From Selenomonas timonae (lineage in GTDB: Bacteria > Bacillota > Negativicutes > Selenomonadales > Selenomonadaceae): DNA of 64,000 nucleotides. The notes under the pieces are model-generated. The model saw only the letters and a list, made by a program, of their open reading frames with translations. It searched no databases and was not told the origin of the DNA. The stretch lies in contig NZ_CP060204.1 of the NCBI RefSeq assembly GCF_014250475.1, positions 1,253,001-1,317,000 on the forward strand, given 5' to 3'. Of the stretch, positions 27,512-35,209 are shown piece by piece (within the stretch, counting starts at the first letter, position 1; the number at the start of each line of letters is the position of its first letter). The position numbers and the translations under genes are program-made.

Positions 27512-27856
27512 TTACTTATTGATAATCAGCGCCATAAAGACGAGATCCTCGGTCTCGGAGGCGTTGGCGATGGCATGCACCTCGCCCTCGGCACAGAACG
27601 TCGTCGTGCCAGGGCCAATCTCAATCTCCGTGCCGTTGTCGTTGTAGCGCGCACGTCCCGAGAGAATATGATAGGTCTCCGTATTGCCCTCGTGCTTGTG
27701 TACGCCCATTGAGGCATGGGGCGGGATCGTCACGCGCGCATACATCGCGCACTTGCCGTCGAGCTCGGTCGGACTGAGCAGCTTCTGAATGTGGATCGTA
27801 CCGTTTCCACCAAAACGCTTCTCGGCATCAATGTGCTCGGATTCGATGATTGCCAT
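27512..27856 (-). CDS. Small cupin-domain protein
   Basis: 114 residues from ATG 27856, chosen because a GGAGAGA site precedes it; a longer frame exists but has no such site. The cupin motif 1 appears as MGVHKHEGNTETYHILSG (metal His and Glu) and motif 2 as FCAEGEVHAIANAS. A single-domain cupin binds one metal ion; whether this one is an isomerase, an oxygenase or a sensor cannot be told. It is monocistronic and converges with the exporter operon. Confidence 0.85.
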   Translation of the reverse strand: MAIIESEHIDAEKRFGGNGTIHIQKLLSPTELDGKCAMYARVTIPPHASMGVHKHEGNTETYHILSGRARYNDNGTEIEIGPGTTTFCAEGEVHAIANASETEDLVFMALIINK

Positions 27857-27984
27857 GAAATAATCTCTCCTTTGTAAATACACGCAGATTCTGCTAGAAT
27901 GAACAGGGAAGCCACAGAAAGTACTTCCATATATTCTAAATATTCGCTATGGAGGGGGATTTTCCTCTTTTCATTTGTTTCTTC

Positions 27985-28383
27985 TCATGCTTTTCCTACG
28001 CCGAGTTCACGCATGAGGGCGTTCTGCAGGATGTTTGAGAAATTGATATTATGCTCTGTGGCGAGCGTGTCGAGCCAACGCGGAATCGAGAGGTTTTTGC
28101 GAACCGCTTTCGTGTCATGCAGACGGCGATAGGCGAGGGTATCGGCGCTGATGAGGGTTGCAAAGCTGCCGTCATCGCCCTTTATATTCGTCAGAGCGGA
28201 GGGGGCGGGCATGTCAATATGCTCCTCCTCCATGTGCCAGAGCATGAGGTTCAGCGCGTCCGCCGCCAGATCAAGCCCCTCGGGAATCGAGGATGCCTGC
28301 GTGAAGCAGCCGTCGAGATCGGGGAAGGAGATGAAGAAGCCCTCCTCCTCCGGCTGAAAAAGTGCGGGGTAAACGTATTTCAT
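27985..28383 (-). CDS. hicB: HicB family antitoxin
   Basis: 132 residues. The N-terminal half is the RNase-H-like HicB fold (YPALFQPEEEGFFISFPDLDGCFTQASS), and the C-terminal half (KNLSIPRWLDTLATEHNINFSNILQNAL) is a ribbon-helix-helix DNA-binding segment. It should block the HicA toxin and repress the module's promoter. It is encoded 23 bases downstream of hicA, the usual hicA-hicB order. Confidence 0.88.
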   Translation of the reverse strand: MKYVYPALFQPEEEGFFISFPDLDGCFTQASSIPEGLDLAADALNLMLWHMEEEHIDMPAPSALTNIKGDDGSFATLISADTLAYRRLHDTKAVRKNLSIPRWLDTLATEHNINFSNILQNALMRELGVGKA

Positions 28384-28406
28384 AGGGACCTATCCTTTCC
28401 GTTGTC

Positions 28407-28592
28407 TTATCTAAGTCCTGCCTGCTTCAATATTGCGTTTGTCAGACCTGCACCGGATTCCTGACTCGTGTGCCGTGGGACTTGAAATAATCTATCGCTA
28501 TGGGGGCTATACCAGATGTCGTGATTTCCGCCGCTGCGCACTTTATAGCAGCCGTTTTTCTTTAGTATCTTGATAAGTTCGGAAATCTTCAC
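28407..28592 (-). CDS. hicA: HicA family mRNA interferase toxin
   Basis: 61 residues, starting at GTG 28592 with AGGAGG seven bases upstream. The longer upstream frame lacks homology and should be ignored. This double-stranded-RNA-binding-domain-like toxin has the catalytic His24 in SGGNHDIWYSP, followed by VPRHTSQESGAGLTNAILKQAGL. It cleaves mRNA when HicB is lost. The region is AT-richer than its neighbours, as is common for mobile toxin-antitoxin modules. Confidence 0.88.
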   Translation of the reverse strand: MKISELIKILKKNGCYKVRSGGNHDIWYSPHSDRLFQVPRHTSQESGAGLTNAILKQAGLR

Positions 28593-28614
28593 GGCGACAC
28601 CTCCTTTTATAAAT

Positions 28615-28643
28615 ATTATACACAATATTACACAACAAAACAA
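28615..28643 (-). promoter_or_regulatory. Sigma-70 promoter of hicAB
   Basis: On the minus strand TTGTTT (28643-28638), exactly 17 bases of spacer, then a perfect TATAAT (28620-28615). Transcription would start close to 28608, giving a short leader with the AGGAGG site of hicA. Confidence 0.75.
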
Positions 28644-28649
28644 CATTAT

Positions 28650-28681
28650 TTGACTTGTTTTGAGATATGAGATAATCTCAT
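28650..28681 (+). promoter_or_regulatory. Divergent promoter and palindromic operator candidate before ydcF
   Basis: TTGACT (28650-28655), a 17-base spacer and TAATCT (28673-28678). The -10 lies inside a perfect palindrome, ATGAGAT-A-ATCTCAT (28667-28681). The site is about 25 bases from the -35 of hicAB, so one repressor, for instance HicB, could govern both directions; that is inference. Transcription would start after the ATG at 28680. Confidence 0.55.
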
Positions 28682-28721
28682 GAATGGTTTTTTGAGCTCT
28701 TGGGATGAGATAGGGAATACG

Positions 28722-29480
28722 ATGATTTACATTTTGAAATTCGGGGCGGCGTGGATTTTGCCGCCGGGGATCTTTATCCTCGTGATGATGGGGCTTGCCG
28801 TCTATTTTTGGAAAAAGCGCGGGCTGCGGCGTGCTGCGGGAGCAGCTGCCGTGACGGCGCTCCTTCTCTATCTCCTCTCCATCGGTGCGGTTGCTGACCG
28901 ACTGATGGGCGGACTTGAGCGCACATATGAGGTGCCCGAAGCACCGCAGGGGGATGTCATCGTCATGCTCGGCGGCGGAGCGATTGCGGACGTACAGGAT
29001 GTGGACGGCGTGGGGATGCTCGCGCAGAGTCCATCCTCGCGCCTCCTCACGACGCTCCGTCTCTATCAGCGACATCATTTGCCGATCCTGCTCTCGGGCG
29101 GGCAGGTGTTCAGCGATACCGGCTCGGAGGCGGAGATCGCGCGCCGCGTCCTCCTCTCGCTCGGGGTGCCCGATGCGATGATCTATGTCGAGCGCCTCAG
29201 TCTCACAACGGGGCAGAACGCACGCTACTCGGCGGAGATCCTACGGCAGGAGGGATTCACGCATCCCATCCTCGTGACCTCGGCGTTTCATCTGCCGCGC
29301 GCCGTGCTGAACTTCGAACATGAGGGCATCGCGGTCACGCCCTATCCTGCCGATTTTTGGGTGAGCGGTAATCCGCAGCTCTATCTGATCAAATTCGCGC
29401 CGAATGCGAGTGCGCTTCTCACGAATACGGTCTTTCTACAAGAGAAGCTGCGCATCTTTGTGACGAGGTATCTGGAATGA
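28722..29480 (+). CDS. YdcF/ElyC-like (DUF218) membrane protein
   Basis: 252 residues from ATG 28722. ATG 28680 is in frame but has no ribosome site and falls upstream of the predicted transcript start, while ATG 28722 follows AGGGAATACG and gives the family-like IYILKFGAAWILPPGIF start. Two N-terminal membrane segments (about 5-25 and 35-55) precede a DUF218 domain (DVIVMLGGGAIADV, LLSGGQ, TTGQNARYSAEIL, VTSAFHLPRA). ElyC in E. coli affects peptidoglycan and enterobacterial common antigen lipid carriers. Its stop overlaps the MATE start. Confidence 0.82.
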   Translation: MIYILKFGAAWILPPGIFILVMMGLAVYFWKKRGLRRAAGAAAVTALLLYLLSIGAVADRLMGGLERTYEVPEAPQGDVIVMLGGGAIADVQDVDGVGMLAQSPSSRLLTTLRLYQRHHLPILLSGGQVFSDTGSEAEIARRVLLSLGVPDAMIYVERLSLTTGQNARYSAEILRQEGFTHPILVTSAFHLPRAVLNFEHEGIAVTPYPADFWVSGNPQLYLIKFAPNASALLTNTVFLQEKLRIFVTRYLE

Positions 29481-30820
29481 CGAAGAATCTGACCGAGGGT
29501 GATCCAACGCGGCTCATCTTCTTCTTTGCTCTGCCCCTCGTCGCGGGCAATATGATGCAGCAGCTCTATGCCTTTATTGATACGCTCATTGTCGGACGTT
29601 TCCTTGGGGTCAATGCGCTCGCGGCGGTTGGCTGCACGGGCAGTCTCATGTTCCTCGCACTCGGCTTCCTCATGGGCTTCTGCACGGGCGTCACCATCTA
29701 TACGGGGCAGCGGTTCGGTGCGGGCGACCGCGCGGGTGTGCGGCAGAGCGCGGCAGCGTGCATCATGCTTGGCGTCGCGGTTGCGCTCACGCTGACGGCG
29801 ATTGTCCTGCCGCTGACACGGACGCTGCTCGTGCTGATGGAGACGCCGCCCGAGATTTTGGACGGTGCGTATGATTTCATCTCCATCGTCTTTGCGGGGC
29901 TGACCATATTTCTACTGCTCTATCTGCAAAACTGCCTCATCCGCGCGCTTGGCGACAGCACAAAGCCCATGATCCTCCTTGCCGTGACACTTGGGATCAA
30001 CATTGCGCTCGAGCCGATCGCCATCCTCATCCTCGGCTGGGGGATTCCGGGCGCGGCGCTCGCAACAGTCATCTCACAGGCAATCGGCGCGCTCCTCTTC
30101 TACATCTATATTCGTCGGCGCGTGCCCGTTCTGCATACGCGCTGGTCGGACTGGAAGCCCAATCGTGCTGTGCTCATGGCGCATCTACGCATGGGTCTGC
30201 CGATGGCGTTTCAGTCTTCCGTCATTGCCATTGGTGCGATCATCGTGCAAGTCGCGTTGAACAACCTCGGCGCGCTGCCCGTCGCGGCATACGCGGCGAC
30301 GCAGAAGATCGACGCTGTCGCCGTCATGCCCATGCTCTCGTTCGGCTATGCGATGGCGGCGTACACGGCACAAAACTATGGCGCGCAAAAGTATGAGCGC
30401 ATCCGCATGGGTGTGCATGCGTGCCTCAAAATGTCGATGGCGTTTGCCGTCAGCATAGGCATCCTCCTGATCGCGTTCGGCACATTCTTTCTGGAGCTCT
30501 TCGTCGGTGCCGATGCGGCGGGCGCAGAGGAGGTCATCGCCTATGGGCACACCTATCTCGTTGTCACCGGATCGACCTACACCATCCTTGCGCTTCTGCT
30601 CGTCTACCGCAACGTCCTGCAGGGACTCGGGCAGAGCGTTATCCCGACCATCGCGGGTGCGATGGAGCTCATCATGCGCGCGGGCGCTGCCGTCTTCCTC
30701 TGCGGCACGCTCGGCTTCCTCGGCGCATGCCTCGCGAATCCGCTCGCGTGGCTTGGTGCGGCGATTCCCGTCACGATTGCATATTTTTGGACGGAGCGGA
30801 CATTGTGCCACGCATCCTGA
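29477..30820 (+). CDS. MATE family efflux transporter
   Basis: 447 residues with about twelve membrane segments in two homologous halves (TRLIFFFALPLVAGNMMQQLYAFIDTLIVGRF and MGLPMAFQSSVIAIGAIIVQVALNNLG). It exports cationic drugs or metabolites in exchange for sodium ions or protons. It overlaps the ydcF stop by four bases, so the two genes are co-translated. Substrate is not predictable. Confidence 0.93.
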   Translation: MTKNLTEGDPTRLIFFFALPLVAGNMMQQLYAFIDTLIVGRFLGVNALAAVGCTGSLMFLALGFLMGFCTGVTIYTGQRFGAGDRAGVRQSAAACIMLGVAVALTLTAIVLPLTRTLLVLMETPPEILDGAYDFISIVFAGLTIFLLLYLQNCLIRALGDSTKPMILLAVTLGINIALEPIAILILGWGIPGAALATVISQAIGALLFYIYIRRRVPVLHTRWSDWKPNRAVLMAHLRMGLPMAFQSSVIAIGAIIVQVALNNLGALPVAAYAATQKIDAVAVMPMLSFGYAMAAYTAQNYGAQKYERIRMGVHACLKMSMAFAVSIGILLIAFGTFFLELFVGADAAGAEEVIAYGHTYLVVTGSTYTILALLLVYRNVLQGLGQSVIPTIAGAMELIMRAGAAVFLCGTLGFLGACLANPLAWLGAAIPVTIAYFWTERTLCHAS

Positions 30821-30917
30821 AAATTTTACATGCACGTGAAGAAGGATTGGAAAGGTTATGTTTCTTTAGAACACGTCTTGGCTTGCTCAATGATAGAGTA
30901 ATGCTCGAGGGCAAAGA

Positions 30918-30963
30918 AAAACGGGCAGATACGGAGAGAAATTTCCTCTGTATCTGCCCGTTT
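30918..30963. terminator. Long hairpin after the MATE gene
   Basis: AAACGGGCAGATAC (30918-30931) pairs with GTATCTGCCCGTTT (30950-30963), with a GGAG/TTCC-type inner extension. It is flanked by an A-run and a TTT and could terminate on either strand. The surrounding 30821-31040 stretch (220 bases) shows no other gene. Confidence 0.65.
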
Positions 30964-31040
30964 CGTGATGAAGTTCAAATCTATGTAAAATGTTTCTTGA
31001 TACGATTGAGAGCAATGATGTGCGCTGGCCCCTGCTTCCA

Positions 31041-31280
31041 TTATACTGGCGTCGAGTTATCATAGAGCTCATGCGGCGCGATATCCTGTCCGTCTGCCCA
31101 TGCGACGGTAGAGCCTGATACATGAACTGTCTGAAAAACGGAAGCGACTTTCAGCTTTTCATACCATGCACCTCGGAGGTATGGGCTTACGTCAAAGATT
31201 TTCTTTTCTCCCGTCTCAAAGAGAAGGAGCAGTTTATAATCGGGGAGAGGGTGAACATCGATGATTTTTGGTTGAAGCAT
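31041..31280 (-). CDS. DUF2442 domain protein
   Basis: 79 residues, starting with PKIIDVHPLPDYKLLLLFETGEKKIFDVSPYL, followed by FQTVHVSGSTVAWADGQDIAPHELYDNS, which is the DUF2442 pattern. It lies 12 bases downstream of the DUF4160 gene, in a pair that I recall as frequently linked. The pair resembles small toxin-antitoxin operons in size and order; that role is not established. Confidence 0.8.
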   Translation of the reverse strand: MLQPKIIDVHPLPDYKLLLLFETGEKKIFDVSPYLRGAWYEKLKVASVFQTVHVSGSTVAWADGQDIAPHELYDNSTPV

Positions 31281-31292
31281 GGTAACTCTCCT

Positions 31293-31559
31293 TTATTGCA
31301 GTGGCTGAATTTTGAACGGGGCTTCACCGTTGCTGAGAAGTTTCCAGTTTGCAGCTAACTCATCTGCGTGAATTTCTATCCACGCGACGACCAGTCTCAA
31401 TTTCTTTCGCGGAAGTTCTCCCTCAATCAACTCGCCATCCAAGGAAATGACTGCCTCATATACCTGATACTCGGCATGTATATGCGGCGTATTATGTTTT
31501 CCGCCAAGTTCATGGTACATATAGATGATGATTCCAAAGAACATACTAAGTGCAGGTAT
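31293..31559 (-). CDS. DUF4160 domain protein with apparent AUA start
   Basis: The first standard in-frame start is ATG 31544 (83 residues: [20 protein letters not shown]). However, the reading frame shows family-like IPALS just before it, where other members begin M-P-x-x-S. The codon at that start place is ATA (31559-31557). A perfect AGGAGG (31573-31568) lies eight bases upstream of it but 23 from the ATG. I therefore give the extended form (88 residues). [17 protein letters not shown] and [28 protein letters not shown] are typical DUF4160 segments. The gene overlaps no neighbour and is paired with DUF2442. Confidence 0.72.
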   Translation of the reverse strand: MPALSMFFGIIIYMYHELGGKHNTPHIHAEYQVYEAVISLDGELIEGELPRKKLRLVVAWIEIHADELAANWKLLSNGEAPFKIQPLQ

Positions 31560-31623
31560 TTCATATCCCTCCTAATCATATACATATTGTACCACACTCC
31601 CGCAGAAATAACACGCTATATCA

Positions 31624-32406
31624 TCAAAGCATATTTCGCAAAAACTCTTTCGTCCGCTCCTCCTTCGGTGCGGAGAAGAATTCGGTGGGAGCGCCCTGTT
31701 CGACGATGACGCCGTTCTCCATGAAGATGACGTGGGTGGCTGCCTCGCGTGCGAATGCCATCTCATGTGTGACGACAATCATGGTCATGCGCTCGGCGGC
31801 AAGTGCACGCATGGTGCGCAGTACCTCGCCCGTGAGTTCGGGATCGAGGGCGGAGGTCGGCTCGTCAAAGAGCATGATGTCGGGCTTCATGGCGAGGGCG
31901 CGCGCGATGGCGACGCGCTGCTGCTGTCCACCCGAGAGCTGGCTTGGGTAGTAGTTCTCGCGGTCGGAGAGTCCGACCTTTGCAAGCAGTTCGCGTGCGT
32001 AGGGCAGAATCTCGTCCCGTGTCTGCCCCTTGACATGGCAGGGAGCCTCGATCAGGTTCTCGATGACGGTCATGTGGGGGAAGAGGTTGAACTGTTGAAA
32101 GACCATGCCTGTGGACATGAGGATGCGGCGCACATCGGCGTTGCTTGCGTATGTTGCCGCCCGTTCTCCGTCTTTTGTCCAGCAGAGTCTTTCTCCATTG
32201 ATTGTGATGTCGCCGCAGTCGATCGTCTCGAGCTTGTTGATGCAGCGTAGGAGGGTGGACTTTCCAGAGCCAGACGAGCCGATGATGGCAAGCACTTCGC
32301 CGCGTGCGAGACTGAGGTCGATTCCCTTGAGAACGCCGAGCGCGCCGAAGGATTTGTGGATGCCGCGCATGGAAAGCATGATGTCATTAGTTGTCGTATC
32401 TGCCAT
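31624..32406 (-). CDS. Polar amino-acid ABC transporter ATPase (GlnQ type)
   Basis: 260 residues from ATG 32406 (GGAGG six bases upstream; overlaps the permease end by 20 bases). Walker A is [13 protein letters not shown], signature [16 protein letters not shown] and Walker [15 protein letters not shown], with the [15 protein letters not shown] tail typical of GlnQ/HisP. Third gene of a binding protein-permease-ATPase operon. Confidence 0.94.
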   Translation of the reverse strand: MADTTTNDIMLSMRGIHKSFGALGVLKGIDLSLARGEVLAIIGSSGSGKSTLLRCINKLETIDCGDITINGERLCWTKDGERAATYASNADVRRILMSTGMVFQQFNLFPHMTVIENLIEAPCHVKGQTRDEILPYARELLAKVGLSDRENYYPSQLSGGQQQRVAIARALAMKPDIMLFDEPTSALDPELTGEVLRTMRALAAERMTMIVVTHEMAFAREAATHVIFMENGVIVEQGAPTEFFSAPKEERTKEFLRNML

Positions 32407-33031
32407 AGTGCGCCTCCAATTTTTTGAATCCATAGGTGAGCACAGCGGTCATCGCGAGGTAGAAGATGCCGGCGATGAGGAAGGGGGTCATGTCGAACTC
32501 GCGCTGAACGATGGTGCGTGCGACGCGCAGGAGGTCGTTCATGGCGAGAATGTAGACGAGGGAGGTGTCCTTGACGAGGTTGATGGTCTCGTTGCTGACG
32601 GGGGGCAGGGTGATGCGCAGCACCTGCGGCAGGACGATGCGCCGCATGGTGAGCGGGGCGCTCATGCCGAGGACGCGCGCCGCCTCGAACTGCCCGCGCG
32701 GGACTGCCTGAATCCCCGAGCGGAAGATTTCGGCGAAGTAGGCGGCATAGTTGAGGACGAATGCGAGGAGCGCCGCCGCAATGTCCGGGAGCATGATGCC
32801 GACCATCGGTAGAGCGAAATAAACGAAAAGGAGCTGCAGCATCAGCGGCGTGCCGCGCATGATCCAGATATATATCTCGAGCAGTCGGCTGAGCAGCCGA
32901 AAACGCGAAAGCCTCCCGAGCGCGGCAAAGAGCCCGAGCGGGAGGGAGAGGGCGAGTGTGACACAGAAAATCTCGAGGGTGATGGTCGAGCCCTCGAGCA
33001 TGAGCAGTACCGTATCTAGTGTTTTTTCCAT
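32387..33031 (-). CDS. Polar amino-acid ABC transporter permease
   Basis: 214 residues with about five membrane segments. It opens with the HisM/GlnP type [27 protein letters not shown] and carries the EAA loop [29 protein letters not shown]. One permease gene suggests a homodimer. Substrate is probably glutamate, glutamine, cystine or a related amino acid. Confidence 0.94.
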   Translation of the reverse strand: MEKTLDTVLLMLEGSTITLEIFCVTLALSLPLGLFAALGRLSRFRLLSRLLEIYIWIMRGTPLMLQLLFVYFALPMVGIMLPDIAAALLAFVLNYAAYFAEIFRSGIQAVPRGQFEAARVLGMSAPLTMRRIVLPQVLRITLPPVSNETINLVKDTSLVYILAMNDLLRVARTIVQREFDMTPFLIAGIFYLAMTAVLTYGFKKLEAHYGRYDN

Positions 33032-33055
33032 TCGTTTTATCGTCCTTGCAGCGGC

Positions 33056-33090
33056 AAAAAGAGACTGCCGCCATTGAGCAGCAGCCTCCC
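33056..33090 (-). terminator. Intra-operon hairpin between binding protein and permease genes
   Basis: On the minus strand GAGGCTGC (33088-33081) pairs with GCAGTCTC (33068-33061), with one mismatched pair, followed by CTTTTTG. A leaky terminator here would give more binding protein than permease, which is common in such operons. Confidence 0.6.
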
Positions 33091-33102
33091 GTTGTCACAT
33101 AT

Positions 33103-33906
33103 TTATTTTGTGATATCCTTCGTGAACCACTCGGTCGAGATCTTTGCGATTGTGCCGTCCTTTTTCATCTCGTCGAGCACCTTCTGCACCTCGTCACGCA
33201 GAACAGTGTTGTCCTTGGCAAATGCAATGCCGAACTCGCTCGTGGGACCGACGACGACATCGAGTGCCTCGAGCTCCTCGGGGTGTTTGCTCATGTAGTA
33301 GCGGCCGACGATCTCGTCGCCGATGACGGCGTCAAGGCGTCCGTTCTCGAGATCCATGAATGCCGCAACATAGTCGGGGTACTTCTTGACCTCCTTGACA
33401 TCGTTCTTGTAGAACGGGGTTGCGTCAATGTACTCCTCCGCCGTGCCCGCGCTCTGCGTGCCGACAGTCTTGCCTGCGAGACTCTTCTCATCCGTGACGG
33501 CGGTGTTGCCCTTCTTTACGAAGATGATCTGACGGTTGTCCATGTAGGGCTTGGAGAAGAGCATGTTCTCTTTGCGCTTCTCGGTGATGTCGAGCCCGTT
33601 CCAGAGAATCTGCACGCGGCCGCTCTTGAGCTCAGCCTCCTTGCTCGACCAGTCGATCGCCTTGAACTCGACTTCGCGCCCCAGACGCTTCGCCGCCTCC
33701 TTCGCGAGGTCGACATCGAAGCCGACGATCTCGTTCTTCTCGTTCTTGAAGCCCATTGGCGGGAAGTTGTCATCGAGTCCGACGATGATCTTGCCCATCT
33801 CTGCCGCATTGTCTGTCGAAGGTGCCTTCTCCGTGCCGCAGCCCGCAAGCAGTGCTGCCGACAGTGCAAAGACCGCCGCGCCCGTAAAGATATGCTTCCA
33901 ATTCAT
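33103..33906 (-). CDS. Amino-acid ABC transporter substrate-binding lipoprotein
   Basis: 267 residues. A lipoprotein signal ends ALLAGCG, with the lipid-bearing Cys near residue 23. The binding domain starts IIVGLDDNFPPMGFKNE and includes GFDVDLAKEAAKRLG, TVGTQSAGTAEEY and DAVIGDEIVGRYYM (PBPb family). ATG 33906 and GTG 33912 are both possible starts after AAGGAGAG. First gene of the importer operon, driven by a consensus promoter. Confidence 0.94.
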   Translation of the reverse strand: MNWKHIFTGAAVFALSAALLAGCGTEKAPSTDNAAEMGKIIVGLDDNFPPMGFKNEKNEIVGFDVDLAKEAAKRLGREVEFKAIDWSSKEAELKSGRVQILWNGLDITEKRKENMLFSKPYMDNRQIIFVKKGNTAVTDEKSLAGKTVGTQSAGTAEEYIDATPFYKNDVKEVKKYPDYVAAFMDLENGRLDAVIGDEIVGRYYMSKHPEELEALDVVVGPTSEFGIAFAKDNTVLRDEVQKVLDEMKKDGTIAKISTEWFTKDITK

Positions 33907-33952
33907 TGCCACATCTCTCCTTAAGTCCTGTTGCTTTAATAAGATAAAGTGC

Positions 33953-33993
33953 TAACGTAAATTATTATACGTTATAGATTAAAATTATGTCAA
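33953..33993 (-). promoter_or_regulatory. Consensus promoter and operator candidate of the amino-acid importer
   Basis: On the minus strand a perfect TTGACA (33993-33988), 18-base spacer and perfect TATAAT (33969-33964). The -10 is embedded in an inverted repeat, TAACGTA (33953-33959) with TACGTTA (33968-33974). Such a strong promoter with an overlapping palindrome suggests repression by a dimeric regulator, not identified. Confidence 0.72.
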
Positions 33994-34096
33994 GTTTTAT
34001 TTCCAGCAAGCAGGTTTTTTTTCATAAAGGTCGAAATATTTATAGGTGCAATAGTTTCGTGCAGAATAGAGAGCATAAATCGAGGGAGGGCTTATC

Positions 34097-35152
34097 TTGC
34101 GTGCAATATCCGTGGACGATCTTGAAAATGGAATGATACTTGCGCGAACGATCGTCAATGCCAAACGTGTGGTTGTTGTGTCGGAAAATACGGAGCTGAC
34201 GGCGGCGCATATCACGCGTCTCAAATTCCTGAAGGTTCCCGTTGTCTACATCAAGGATGAAACGGAGCTGCGGGAGGAGCGGTCTCCGATCTTCTCGCGC
34301 AGCAATCTCTTCATCAAGCAGTATGAGAATGTGGTCGGGACGGCGAAATCCATCTTTGAGGAGACGAAGAAGACGGGAAGTGTGCCCGTTGCCGAGACGA
34401 ATGAGATGGTGCAGGCGGATCTCCTGCCGCTCTCGCGCCGCAGCGGTACGATCGACTATCTGAATGAGATCAATCATCTCGCGAGCGACATCTACAACCA
34501 CTCGCTGCGCGTTTCGATTCTCGCGGGCGTCTTTGCAAAGTGGATGCAGCTTGATCGCGAGACGGCGAAGGACATTGTCCTCGCGGGCTTCCTGCACGAT
34601 GTCGGCAAGTCGAAATTCGATCAGCGCCTGCTCGAGAAGAATGTTGAGACTCTCAAGGGAGAGGACTATGAGCGCTACATTCAGCATACGGTGGACGGCG
34701 CACAGATCCTCAACAATGTCGCGGGGCTGACCGAGGGCGTGCGCCTTGCAGCGCTGCAGCATCACGAGCGGATGGACGGGAGCGGCTTCCCGTTCAATAT
34801 CAAGGGCGATGACATTCATCTCTATGCACGCATCGTTGCTGTCGCCGATCTCTACGACAATATCACGATTGAGCGCGAGGGCTATGCGCGCCGCACACCG
34901 TTCGATGCGGTTGCGGTAATTGCAAGCCAGATGTACACGACGCTCGACCCTGCCGTCTGCATTCCCGTGCTGACGAATATCAAGAACGCCTTCCTCGGCT
35001 CGCGCGTACTCCTTAGCAACCATCGCGAGGGTACGATCACGGCATATCCGCACGGCGTTGTGCCATTGCCGATTGTCACGATCTCCGAGGACGAGGTCAT
35101 CGATCTCAACGAGAATAAAAAGATTACGATTGTGGAGTACAACCCCAAATAA
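34097..35152 (+). CDS. HD-GYP domain cyclic-di-GMP phosphodiesterase-like protein
   Basis: 351 residues from TTG 34097, preceded by GAGGGAGGG. After a DUF3391-like start (ISVDDLENGMILARTIVNAKRVVVVSEN), the HD-GYP core has HSLRV, FLHDVGKSKFD and LQHHERMDGSGFP, where the usual GYP is GFP. VAVADLYDNIT supplies the last metal aspartate. It probably hydrolyses cyclic di-GMP in the cytoplasm. It converges with an EAL-HDOD gene, a second candidate in the same signalling system. Confidence 0.88.
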   Translation: MRAISVDDLENGMILARTIVNAKRVVVVSENTELTAAHITRLKFLKVPVVYIKDETELREERSPIFSRSNLFIKQYENVVGTAKSIFEETKKTGSVPVAETNEMVQADLLPLSRRSGTIDYLNEINHLASDIYNHSLRVSILAGVFAKWMQLDRETAKDIVLAGFLHDVGKSKFDQRLLEKNVETLKGEDYERYIQHTVDGAQILNNVAGLTEGVRLAALQHHERMDGSGFPFNIKGDDIHLYARIVAVADLYDNITIEREGYARRTPFDAVAVIASQMYTTLDPAVCIPVLTNIKNAFLGSRVLLSNHREGTITAYPHGVVPLPIVTISEDEVIDLNENKKITIVEYNPK

Positions 35153-35165
35153 TCTCATGTCATGC

Positions 35166-35200
35166 AAAAAGCCCATCGGATTCGCTCCGATGGGCTTTTT
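35166..35200. terminator. Bidirectional terminator, perfect 15-bp stem
   Basis: 35166-35180 (AAAAAGCCC plus ATCGGA) is fully complementary to 35186-35200 around a five-base loop, with A- and T-runs for both converging genes. Confidence 0.93.
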
Positions 35201-35209
35201 CGTTGGCGT

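Noticed and set aside
27899-28464. Plus-strand frames opposite hicB
   Set aside because: They are mirror frames of hicB and of its upstream region, with no ribosome site or family motif.
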